A stretch of DNA of 64,000 nt, taken from contig NC_080577.1 in NCBI RefSeq assembly GCF_029962835.1, forward strand, positions 6,138,001 through 6,202,000, given 5' to 3'. Position 1 is the first letter of the stretch. Every line of letters begins with the position of its first letter. Under the pieces are notes generated by a model. It saw only the letters and a program-made list of their open reading frames with translations. It was not told the origin of the DNA and searched no databases. The position numbers were made by a program, and so were the translations under genes. Shown in pieces: positions 12,124-22,330 of the stretch. The DNA is from Magnolia sinica (taxonomy: Eukaryota; Streptophyta; Magnoliopsida; Magnoliales; Magnoliaceae).

Positions 12124-13318
12124 CTTTGCATCTCCACCCACATACTTGAACCTCATTTTGTATTTTGTCTCTCAAAAGCTCACTAATAATTCTCATTTCC
12201 AACACACCAACAAGCATAGGTGGATGGAAGCCTTAGGGGCAAAGTCTCCCCTCTTTTTTAGAATTGGCCATCCTAAATTTTAGGCAAGGAAGCCTTGAGG
12301 AGTAGGGTGAGAGCCTCCCATTTCTTTAAGGCTTTTTCATCAGTAGGCATCAAGGTGAGAAAACCGTAGAGAGAAAGGCTAAGAACATTGCTTCTCTCTA
12401 AGGTCTTTTCCTCCCCAAGTGTTATAAAATCACAGGCGGATTTAGTGATCCCTACTAGCATCAATCTAGTAGATTCAAGTGTTTTGCATACGTTGCCAGC
12501 CATTATTTTGTTTGGCGAGGCTTCTGTAAGAGGTGAATTGTATGTTGACTGTCTCCCGCCTCCTCGGCACTTATGCTTATAGGCTCTTCAATAACGTCCA
12601 TGTAACATTACGTGGTGTTCAAGACTGGACACTCCTTATAATTAAGTGGCTATGGGAAGAACTCACCCATATAATAGGACTCTTACATACCCACATCTCC
12701 TAACTCCTAGTGTAAGAGGAGAGATGAACTCCTGATACAACTATATCCAACAGTTGTGGATGGTACTCAATGCCCCACAAAACTATGTACACCCACTATA
12801 CCTAGGCCCCACCCGATGATCATGTAATTGATCCAAACCCATCATTACATTGTTAGATGAAATATGCTATATATGGCTTAAAATTCCAACACTAAGTTCT
12901 ATGTAAGAAAGCCAAAAAGAGTAAGGCATAAATTGAAGAATTCTAATCACTATCTCTAATCAAGAAGTGCTAGTATTTTTCTCTCTACTTCTGAGCAAGG
13001 CTTGTCGTCTTGCAATCAAAGATTTTTGCAGTATAGAGTTGAAGATCTAAAGTTTGTCAACAATACTCTTTTCTCTCCATTTACATCTTTAGACTTCCAG
13101 TTCATCCAAGTGGCTCATTTATATAATATTTATTTATATTACCTTTTATGTACCATATTGCTACATTTTTCTTCTCATGCTCTTTAAGTTGTAATTTTAC
13201 TTTATTTTCTGCATTGTTCACTCATATATTTTCAATTCATAATCTAAAGCTAACATTTCAATAATCCTAGATCCTATAAAGTAATGACCGTACATTTGTA
13301 TAAGTAGGGAAATGTGCT
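12124..13318. other. Intergenic, no gene recognised
   Basis: A minus-strand frame at 12273-12503 and an overlapping plus-strand frame at 12388-12582 were examined. Neither shows a known motif. Nothing else is supported. Confidence 0.5.
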
Positions 13319-14034
13319 TGTTATGGGTAAAAATGGACTGACCTAAGGCCATCAGTATAGGAGAATAGCAACCCCAAAAAGATAACCATCGTTGCATGAC
13401 CAAGCACGACCTCCATGAATGGCTCGACGACCTGACCACAAGCGGAGAGTCCCGCCACTGCCGAGCTCTCGTTGCTACTACCAATGAGTTACTATATAGG
13501 TCCCAGCCGAACACTTAACTCTGGAAAACCAACATCACGACAGCATCAAACCTTAGACCTACAACTCGACCTCAGCTAGTCGGGTTCAAATATCTACTAC
13601 AGTAATCTTAGGTCCCGACCACTTAACCTATTGCTAAAATCGTTCCGAGATCTCCGCCGATGATATCGGAAGACGGCTACAACCAACACTTGCGCCAACT
13701 AGGGAAAATTTTCATCTACGAAATTTACCACAGGGCTATAAATGGGAGTCCAATCTATAGATAAAGGTATACACTAAAACCCTAACGCGAATATACTTAG
13801 ATTCCCTATCTAACTTTGGCATCAGAGGGTCCCCTATTTAGCCAGGGTCTTTATTGTCATTCTACTTGTGCGGGGACTCAAAATGCTTCATTAGGATGAC
13901 CAGATATCCGCATCAACCGTTGGTGTTATCTGTGAGAAGCGACAGCAAAGCCATTTTCATCTCCAATTCATCTTCAATGGTGTAAGGGAAAAAACAAAAG
14001 GCTTGGTTTTGACGCTTAGATATCTGCATCAACA
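13319..14034 (+). mobile_element. Family-B LTR remnant with primer-binding-like site
   Basis: Starts TGTTATGGGTAAAAATGG and contains TGGCATCAGAGGGTC followed by CAGGGTC, as in the minus-strand LTR at 2106-2794. An LTR end GCATCAAC lies near 13920 and is followed by TTGGTGTTATCTGTGAGAA, which resembles the TTTGGCGCCGTCTGTGGGAA region found just inside many plant Tat-type LTR elements. About 110 bp later GATATCTGCATCAACA repeats the LTR end (14019-14034). This suggests an element collapsed to LTR, a sliver of internal region and the end of a second LTR. Target-site duplication is not clear. Confidence 0.5.
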
Positions 14035-14522
14035 GTGTGTAATGTATTCATTCTTTGTAACCTAATTGGGACCCTTATTTGAAATTTGTAAATGTACGCC
14101 ATACGAAGTTATTTAAATCAAAATCGTACATCTTAATCTCCAGAATATGATGGTTTTATAATTCTTAGCTTGCTGTAGATAATGAGTTTTTTTTATATAC
14201 TAATGATGACTTTTCATTAAAAATAAAAAATAAAAAAAAATCCTTATGTCACATCCCTAATAGCACGTTCTGCAAATCTATTTCATAGACACATACATAC
14301 ACAGAACATCACCCAAGTCTAGTTAAGCTAAAATGGCCTGAGCCTAAGTTAGGATCGAAACTTATAAGGTCTTTACATTACACACCTTAGCTCGATCCAT
14401 GGGTCTGGTGGGTAGGTCCAAGCAAGTCCAAAGCCAGTCATGGCTCCCTAGCCTAGGCATACTGCCTGATGGATGCCACTCCTGTTAATAATACAAAGGA
14501 GGCACAAGAAACTTGTTTCTTT

Positions 14523-14843
14523 GGGTCCTGTTCAGGAGATAGGATTACATGGTATTGAATTGCATTAGGTCCAATTAACACTATACCATGGAACAAGGAA
14601 ATCTAATAACGGATCAGATTTCACAACTTATGCAAGTCACCTATACGCATATGCAACTCAATGGTCATGTATAAAAGATGCAAATGGACAAACGGTGTGG
14701 ATAAAACACATGCATTAACATGGGACCACAAGTACAATAGTTTTCAAAATCTACCAAAATCTCATTGTATTTTCTGCTGGGACCAGATGATATGAAATTT
14801 ACAGTAGAGTAAATACAATTCCATGCCACCCCAGACAGGCCTA
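14523..14843. mobile_element. MITE-like element with imperfect terminal inverted repeats
   Basis: The left end reads GGGTCCTGTTCAGG with a nearby GATTACATGGTATTGAATTG. The right end, read in reverse, gives TAGGCCTGTCTGGGG with GGCATGGAATTGTATT. These imperfect terminal inverted repeats and the size of about 320 bp fit a non-autonomous DNA transposon. Target-site duplication could not be assigned. Confidence 0.5.
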
Positions 14844-15593
14844 AAAAGCACTTCCATTGGAATTAGTATCTCTACGTCATTCGTTGATTTGGTAGTGAAG
14901 AAATATTAGGTTGGTTGTTAGAGACTCTTTTCATGTCCTTTTCGTGTGCTAGTTAGGTGGCATCCGTCCCATTTGTAAGATAAGAGGTGTTGGGAGGTCC
15001 TTGAGTCAGTGCATGTGGGCTCCATGGTTTCAGATCTATAATGTTGATCTGACGGACCTCATACCTGACATGTTTGGCCTTCCGATATGGTGCATTGCAT
15101 GTTTGGCTTTTCCCGTTGAATATGGGCCGTTCCTTTAATTTTTATTTTCTAACCATATTTTTTGGCAGACCCATTAAAACATGGTCCATCTGCAGTGGGC
15201 CTCATTGATCAGCAGTCCGCCTCACCTGACCATTTGTCGTCTCATGGTCCATCCAGTGCAGGGCCCAACACCTATATGGTTCGGATGATGATCACATGGG
15301 CCATATCTGCGATGTGGATACGCTGTGGTCAGGTTAAGCCCCATGGTTCGGTGATCTGAACCGTTGATATGATGGGCCCTAGATGGAATGGGGGATAGCC
15401 AAAAAGCTTCCAGATAGGGAGATCACGTCCATCCAATCTTGGCTTTTCCCCTGAGCTTTGTTGTATGTTTTCCTTAATCGTCTATTTCGAGATCAACGCA
15501 AAGACAATGGAGGGCTCTCCATGAACATGTCATGGGTGAAGATTACAACTGGTCCACTTGTTAGGTAGACCACATACATGGCTTCTCATCATA
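14844..15593. other. Intergenic, nothing recognised
   Basis: No gene or element boundary is seen. The short frame at 15162-15359 has no recognisable features. Confidence 0.45.
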
Positions 15594-16259
15594 TGATATA
15601 GAGCGGGTCGTGGACAATTACATTGCCAAGATGGATCAGAAAAGGCCCAGTTTACGACAGAAGTGATCCGGACTATCGGACATTAGATCAGGTGCATCTC
15701 ACAATCCGGAATGAATTATCGGATGTAAAATATATGATTTTGGGATAGAACGAGCTACTTTAGCTAACTAACCTCGTCATGCTAGGTTGCCCAAGCCGGA
15801 TTTGTGAAATACAGCCTGATCAACCGTTGTTTCCCTTTTTTAATTCTGTTTTTATTATAAATAGTAAGTTTTAGTTTGATCATTACTTTTCACCTATTGG
15901 GCTTTAGGAGTTTCACCCAACTTAAAAAGAACTTAGAAAAATTAGGAAAATATAAGCCAAATAGGACACTTACGATTTTTAGCCAAAAACCTTGCACACT
16001 ACACTGTCTATAAATAGTAAGGTCACAAATTCTAGGAGTTTTAGCCATAGTTTGATTCTGATTTCTCTCTACTTGGTATCCCAATTTAAAGAGTGTGGAC
16101 TCATTTGTATTCATTTATCTATTAATTTTAAATTTATTTAATTTTGTTTTTATTTTTTATTATCTTTTTTGAAAAGTCTTTGTGAGGAGTCTGGATAAGG
16201 ATTCAGAACAGTTATTCCCTCAAGGAGGACAGTGCGACTTCACGTCCTCCCCTGCGTCA
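15594..16259 (+). mobile_element. Solo LTR of the CRM-like gypsy family (plus strand)
   Basis: Runs from TGATATAGAGCGGGTCGTGG to CCTCCCCTGCGTCA and aligns along its length with the array LTRs at 25965-37719. It keeps the open frame at its 5' end (NYIAKMDQKRP, then TGA). It carries only one TAAATAGTAAG arm where most relatives have an inverted pair. Flanking pentamers TCATA and CCAAA do not match, so either one end has been altered or the element recombined with another copy. Confidence 0.85.
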
Positions 16260-17392
16260 CCAAAAGATTTTCTCATTCACTTGCAGCCGACATGTTTATT
16301 CAACCGTACTAATTTTTGGGCGAGGACATGTTGGTAGCGAGTCTAATTCAATGAGCGGCCTGGATTTTACACACGTGTACCACATTATAAGAGAAGCCCG
16401 AGAAAGGATCCTAGTTTTTCTTCCCTCGTGTGCACCACTGACAGTAGCCACAAGCGAACGGGGACATTCTTCAGTCTTCACGAGCAGGTTACAAGTACTC
16501 GTACCGAGGTTTAGTTACTTTCGACATGTGATGTGCGTCGGTGGGTCCGGCTAGAAGGTTACATCATTTAGGTCCCAAGTTCTACTTAATCACAAATTTG
16601 CCACCAAGTGGCATGCTAAATCCAGGCTCCCCATCCTCCGTCGCCAAACACGAAAGTATCATACATGCCCACAGAAACACATGCCTGTGCGATCTGGGAT
16701 GTCCATTTTATGTTCCTCACTGTCATTGTTCTCTAATAAAAGAAACCTCTCCCACCCAATCATCAATGTGGGCCACATGCGTATGAAACAATGGACAATT
16801 AGAGTGATTATAACCAACGGTCTACATTCAGTAAGAATGTGTCGCTCAGCTGATAAGTGGGCCAGACTGAATTTTAGGATGAGCCGTCTGAGGCATGGGG
16901 ACCACCACTTGAACGTCCCTGATCCAACATACATGTGCTATATTGGCAAGGATGGGGCGTCTGAACCGAGGCTGACTTGAGGAGAGGCGGTTCGAGGAGA
17001 AATGCCTTGACCAATATGGACTTGGCCCTGATTGACCTGGGTGATAACATGACTGATCGTAGTTGGGAGATCCCATGCATTATTTGAAGACTCGGGTCGG
17101 CGGACTACTGCTATGTCGTGGGGAATGATCACATATGTTCGAGCTGTGTGGGGCCTAACGTGGGGTTTCAGTGCATGCTATCCAACCCCATCCGTCAGAT
17201 TCACCTCTTGTCGAGCCCAGAGCCCAAACATCAACCTCATCAAAAGATACGGTGGGCTACACGACGGCGAGGAGACGCCCACCAGCAAGACTTCCTCATT
17301 GCATGTGGGGCCCAACGTGCTGTTTATATGCCATCGAATCCGTTGACCTCATGCTTTACCCATGGTCCGTTCAGATGGGGACGAAGATGGAT
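16260..17392. other. Intergenic with overlapping short frames
   Basis: Several frames of 60-99 codons overlap on both strands between 16351 and 17440, mainly because the stretch is less AT-rich than its surroundings. None shows a domain, and their overlap in all frames argues against coding. No gene is called. Confidence 0.5.
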
Positions 17393-17876
17393 GCCTATTG
17401 CGCGGTGAACCCAACACCACGAAGCTGCTATGTGGTGTAAGGACTCTGTGGGGCCTACCGTGATGTATATGTTTTATCCACGCCATACATCCATTTTTCC
17501 AGCTCATTTTAGAGCATATACAAAACTCAATTGGTCCACACCATAGGAAAGAATGGATATTGAACGCCAACCATTGAAAACTTCTTGGAGGCCACGAAAG
17601 TTTTGGATCAGCTTATATCTGTGTTTTCACTTCATCCAGGTCTATGTGACCCTCTGAACAGTCTGGCTGGGGTTTTAACGGTGGACATCATGATCCCCAC
17701 TGTTTACTGAGATGTGGTCCACTTGAGCTTTGAATATTCTTCAATTTAGTTCTTACTTCTAAAATTAGCTGGAAAAATGGATGGACGGTGTGGATAAAAC
17801 ACCTGCATCAAGGTGAGCCCCACAGACTCCTCTTACCACGTAGCTTCGTGCTGTAGGGTTCACCGCGCAATAGGCA
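17393..17876. mobile_element. Foldback element, family A, best-preserved copy
   Basis: The terminal inverted repeats are long, about 60 bp at each end. The left begins GCCTATTGCGCGGTGAACCC and the reverse complement of the right end begins identically, with both arms running on to TCTGTGGGGC. Inside come the family-A phrases in the usual order, ending ATGGATGGACGGTGTGGATA. No protein is encoded, so this is a non-autonomous element. No matching target-site duplication lies directly outside the arms. Confidence 0.8.
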
Positions 17877-18012
17877 GTGCTCGGTAGTTTCTTCAAGCGA
17901 GTTGGTCCGTACCGAACATCTGCATCGCACTCCCGATCCGCTTTGAGCTGCCTTTGTTCATGAAGAAAGAAAACTGATCACCTACCACTTCTTTAGAGAA
18001 TCAGTACCATTT

Positions 18013-18150
18013 TTTATTTTTTTTTTCAACACACGCACACACACCCCACACACTCACGCTGGAGGAATTTCACCACCTATGGGTACTCGAACCCTTGACC
18101 GGGAGTTGAAACTCCTGAGAGTCTACCACCCGAGCAAGAGTAAGGACCAT
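18013..18150 (-). mobile_element. tRNA-derived SINE (minus strand)
   Basis: On the minus strand, from about 18150 downward, a Pol III box-A-like motif (GCTCGGGTGGTAGAC, 18121-18135) is followed by a box-B-like motif (GGTTCGAGTACCC, about 18081-18093). A GT-rich stretch and an A-rich tail then end near 18013. The order and spacing fit a tRNA-derived plant SINE. The ends are approximate; a convincing target-site duplication was not found. Confidence 0.65.
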
Positions 18151-18686
18151 GAAACCGTTGGAAGACCACTCCAGAACAAGCGATGGGGTGCCGATCTCAG
18201 TGTATTCATTGTATATCCAATCCGTCCGTCTATTTTTACTAGCATATTATTGAACATGATCCAAAAATGAAGCATACACAGATGTTATTGAAAATGTTTT
18301 GATTAAAAATATTTATATAAATATATAAAAAGGTTTATGAAAAACTTAGTTTTTTGTGTTTTGAGAATAATGTCATAAGGTAAATAAGAAGAATTTTTTT
18401 TTTCTTAATAAGTAGGGTGTTGAGTACCTTGTTATTTGCTCGGTGAATCAAAGGAGTACTGAAACTTGCGTATTCTAGTACGAACACATATGCATGCGCA
18501 TAGGCTCAGACTCAATGCGAAGGTATAGGCATGTGAGGTAGTGATAAATCAGACAATGCAAAAATCGCTAGATGTGGTTAGCCCAACAGGCATAAATGGC
18601 TAACCAGTAAGTTTAAACGGCTAGTATGCAGCTTATTTTCCCACATGTAAAATAGTAAAAAATTGTCAAATAACGACTAGTTTCAC

Positions 18687-18687
<1 letters not shown>

Positions 18688-18717
<30 letters not shown>

Positions 18718-18740
18718 GAAGAAGAAGAAGAAGAAGAAGA
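18688..18740. repeat. Poly(A) plus (GAA)n microsatellite
   Basis: A run of about 27 A residues passes directly into about eight GAA units. It may mark the 3' end of an old retroposon, but no body was identified upstream. Confidence 0.9.
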
Positions 18741-20781
18741 TCAATTAGAGTTATGACCCTAGATCAAAACGTACAGCTATCCTAGCCTATATTAACTGAA
18801 CTTGGCTAGTTTATTTCATCACCACAAACCACTTGACTTACTCTTTCGTATGAACCAATAAAGCCCCAAGTGTTCTCTTATCAAGCCAACAAGGTTTAAT
18901 ACGAACCTAAGCCAGCGAGTCCACAAGAACCAAACTAGTGTAGGTCTAAGCTGGTAATTTCGCTTTTTGTCTCTCTCTGGCTTGGGAATTTTTCCTTTAA
19001 GTTTTCATCTGCTGGCAAACTGTGTTTATAGAGTTTCAATAGTGGTTTCTTCGTGCTTGCTAAATGCAGAACCACGCATAGTCTCATCTTATCCTAAAAG
19101 CTATTTACCTACAACATGTAAACAGTCTCAATTACTTTAAGAATGGGTGAATAACGCTTTAAGGACAGTGTGATCACACGTGCTTCAGTATGTCCTTAAA
19201 TATTTTCGCTTTATCCTTTTTTTTTTATATAAAAATTATAAATCGATAAGTTGAGAATATCAAATTCTCAACAACAAATTTTAGTTAAACTACATCACAA
19301 GAAACAAGGGCTGTTAACTATTAAAATCATTCTATTAGCCACAAAACTTTTGGATCAAGCTGATATTTGTGTTTCCATTCATCCAAGTCTCCTAAGATTT
19401 GTATATGTTTCATTTCATTGCCCAAACCAATTCGACAATTAATTTATCTCACTGGATGTTGGACCCATCAAATATCTTAATGCGAACCAAATCAATTCTA
19501 ATCATTTTATTTTCCACTCATCACTCTAATGGCTAGACATTAGATGGACAGGATCGTCCCACAGGAATGATTTTTTAGACGTAAGCCACCCTGCTACATC
19601 CTTGTGATTTGCACATCACTCTTCTGCGTGTTACGTGCAAGGACGGTTCTTGCGGCCTTGTAGTACCTTCCGTTATATACAGCAAAGAAGCGGAGACAAA
19701 TAAGACCTAGAGGTGCTACTATACACTGCTTGTGCAGATACACTGTACAGTACTAATTTGAATTTTCAGTTTGTACAAGTGAGAGTCATTGTTGAATGAT
19801 CCAAACCATTGATATTGTGGGCCACAAATGCACTAGAAATCTACTAACGTAAGAATCCTACACCTTTCAACATGTGGCGACAAAGAAACAGCTTCCTAAC
19901 CCATGTAAGGCCAAACGTTAAGTGACTAAAATCTTTGAATATGGATCTTTAGGACATGGACCATCCATGACGAGTCCCATCATCTCAGAAATTTTCAACC
20001 AGTGAAGCACGGGTGCGTGCGCTACTTGTACGAATTAAAAATCATAATGTACTGTAAACAGTTAAATTCGTACACATCTACTCATATACATGTGGCTTCC
20101 AGGACGGGATCCTCTGCAACGACTGTTTTAAGCAGGCATAAAACACCCAAGCTTTTTAGGCCTCACCATGTTGTATATGTAAATCGAGTCTGTCCATCAG
20201 TTGAGAACCCTTATTTGAGCCGTACATAATGAAAGATTATCCTGACAAAAAAAAAAATCTCCAATGGGCCACACCAATATAACATTGATCGTAAAGCCTG
20301 AAAGTTCATTTGTTGTGACCTGCCTGAATTTTTTATCCCATGGGTCAGGTTTTGGGTTGGGTCCAAGAGGAGTGTAAAAATTACGAGTGGGTTTTCACAC
20401 AAAATGGTAATCAAGAGCATATGATCCCATTGGATCCTTAGGGTGGCCCACCAATCGGACCCATTTAAAAGCCAAGTCCAATTTAGATTAGTTTTGTGAG
20501 TTCCTATACCTTATCCATTTATATTGGGGCTGCTTCATTCAATCATTTTATTTTATTCTTTTACATATTAAAATTACTTTTGTTCTTTGGTATTATATTA
20601 ATTTTAGTTACGGTGCTCTCACGTGGGTAAATATATTAATTTCCGTTGAAATATTTTAATCAAAATATCACACGTGTAGAAAAATTCACTAGAATACTTC
20701 AAATGAGTAGATGGAATTGAAACACCAGATAAGAATTATTTCCATTAAAAAACTCCAAGTACCTGTGGCACATCTACCATA
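18741..20781. other. Intergenic with family-A fragments
   Basis: No gene is supported. Fragments of the family-A foldback element can be recognised around 19250-19470 (ACTTTTGGATCAAGCTGATA, TTCCATTCATCCAAGTC) and around 20160-20340 (CACCATGTTGTATATGTAAA, GGGCCACACCAATATAA). Both lack one or both ends. Confidence 0.5.
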
Positions 20782-20789
20782 CATGTGGC

Positions 20790-21384
20790 TAGAGGCGGGC
20801 ATGGGATTACCCGATCCAGCTAACTCGATTTATCCGACTTGGTCCGATCCGACTCAACCTGAACCGACTGGGTGAGTTCGTCCGAACCGAGTAAGCTTCG
20901 CCCAATTCGAACTTAAACTGAGTCGAGTTTGAGTTACCTAGTAACTCGATCCGACTCGACCCAAAACTTGATCTGGTTAGACTCGACTCGATCCGAAACC
21001 CAACTCGACACGACTCTCTAACCCTACCCGACTCAATCCCAACTTCTCTCTCTCCCTTCCTCATCCCCCTCATCTTCCAAGCCCGGCAACCACCCACCAC
21101 CATCACTCTCCTCCTCCTCCTCCTCCTCCTCCTCCTCCTCCTCTCTCTCCTCTCCACTCCCTCCCTCATCTCTCAATCCAACTCGGTGCCAACTCAGCCG
21201 GACTTGGTACTTCTGACTGGATCGGACTCGGTCCAGATCAGTCCAGGCCCGATTGAACTCACATTGACTCGGGCATGCTGGTCTTGGTATTGAGTCGGTT
21301 TGAGTTTGGGCCAAGCCTATTTCAAAACCGGATCAAGTCGAGTCAGCCCTAACTTGGTTCGACTCAACTCGATGCCCATCTCTA
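20790..21384. mobile_element. Non-autonomous hAT-type element with perfect 8-bp target-site duplication
   Basis: The 8-mer CATGTGGC lies at 20782-20789 and again at 21385-21392. Just inside are inverted termini TAGAGGCGGGCATGG (left) and TAGAGATGGGCATCG (right, reverse complement). An 8-bp duplication and short TAGAGNNGGGCA-like termini are hallmarks of hAT elements. The 595-bp interior is dominated by degenerate CGACTCG / CGAGT words and a CTC microsatellite. No transposase is encoded. Confidence 0.85.
21108..21143. repeat. (CTC)n microsatellite
   Basis: About eleven CTC units inside the hAT-type element. It generates the arginine-rich and glutamate-rich pseudo-frames seen on the minus strand here. 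Confidence 0.95.
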
Positions 21385-21939
21385 CATGTGGCATTTAGAT
21401 AAGCCAATCTAGATCATCTAAGCCGTGGGCCCCCTCGTAGATGAGGGGAACCACAAAAATATCATACTAATAGGCTAATTCGACCGTCCAATTTTGCCAT
21501 TTGAATTTGGATTCATGTTGTTTCCTTTCTACCCGTCCATTTGATTGTCATCAAGTAAGGATTGTCTAATTGATATGTATTTTTTTAGATTAATCTCAAT
21601 CCATCAGTGGCCCACAATTTGGATGGTCACGATGGGTGTTCATGTATGCTATGACCAACACGGATGTGTTGCTAATGCTCCCGTAATGAAACTAACTACC
21701 ACGACAGTCTGAGCCCGGCCCATTAGCTAGAAAAGGTGTAGACAAATGTGGCCCATAAAGTGATTATTGGGCCATTCCATCATTGCATTGGGACTCACTT
21801 GATTCATGGTTTGGGTGGCACGTGCACAATACGGTGGACCACACACTCTCATTGATCGAACCGTAGATCAGTCACACATGCTATATGTTCGCAGAAAAGG
21901 TGGTATGTTGGATGATGGCTTTAGGTGATCAGTTCTCTG

Positions 21940-22330
21940 CAATGGGGGGCCCGTGCAATGAAAAGCTACGTGGGGCCCAAACTAATGTTATGCGACATCC
22001 ACTCCATCGGCGCAAGCAGACGTGTAATTAACCAAAAGGCCAATCCAAAACTTTAGTAGATCATAGTGCAATCGAATACGTGGACGTCTCCTGTTGAAAT
22101 GTTCTTGTGTCCTAATGAGATTTAGATCAGGCTGATGTTTGGTTTTCCTGGTACTCAGCTTATCAACGGCCAGTTGAAATCCAAACATCATGGCGGACTT
22201 GAGGAAGGTTTCAACGGTGGGTATGTGTCACCATCCCGACTATTTCCTGAGGTGTAGCCCACCTAAGTTTTGGAGTAGCCTGATTTTCGGGCTCACTATG
22301 TGACATGGCCTGGAGGAAATGCTGGAAAGG
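21940..22330. mobile_element. Diverged family-A foldback element
   Basis: Shares the family-A phrase order: GGGGCCCAAACTAATGTTAT near the left, TTAGATCAGGCTGATGTTTGG, GTTTCAACGGTGGGTATG, CTATTTCCTGAGGTGTAGCC. The right-hand inverted end is poorly preserved, so boundaries are approximate. Confidence 0.5.

Noticed and set aside
12273..12582. Opposed 64-76 codon frames considered as a small gene
   Set aside because: No motif, no homology recognised and mutual overlap.
16351..17440. Cluster of 60-99 codon frames on both strands
   Set aside because: The frames overlap in nearly all phases, share no domain and stem from a locally low stop density. No splice or start context supports a gene.
20807..21314. 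Arginine-rich and glutamate-rich minus-strand frames
   Set aside because: They are translations of the CTC microsatellite and GACTCG words inside a hAT element.
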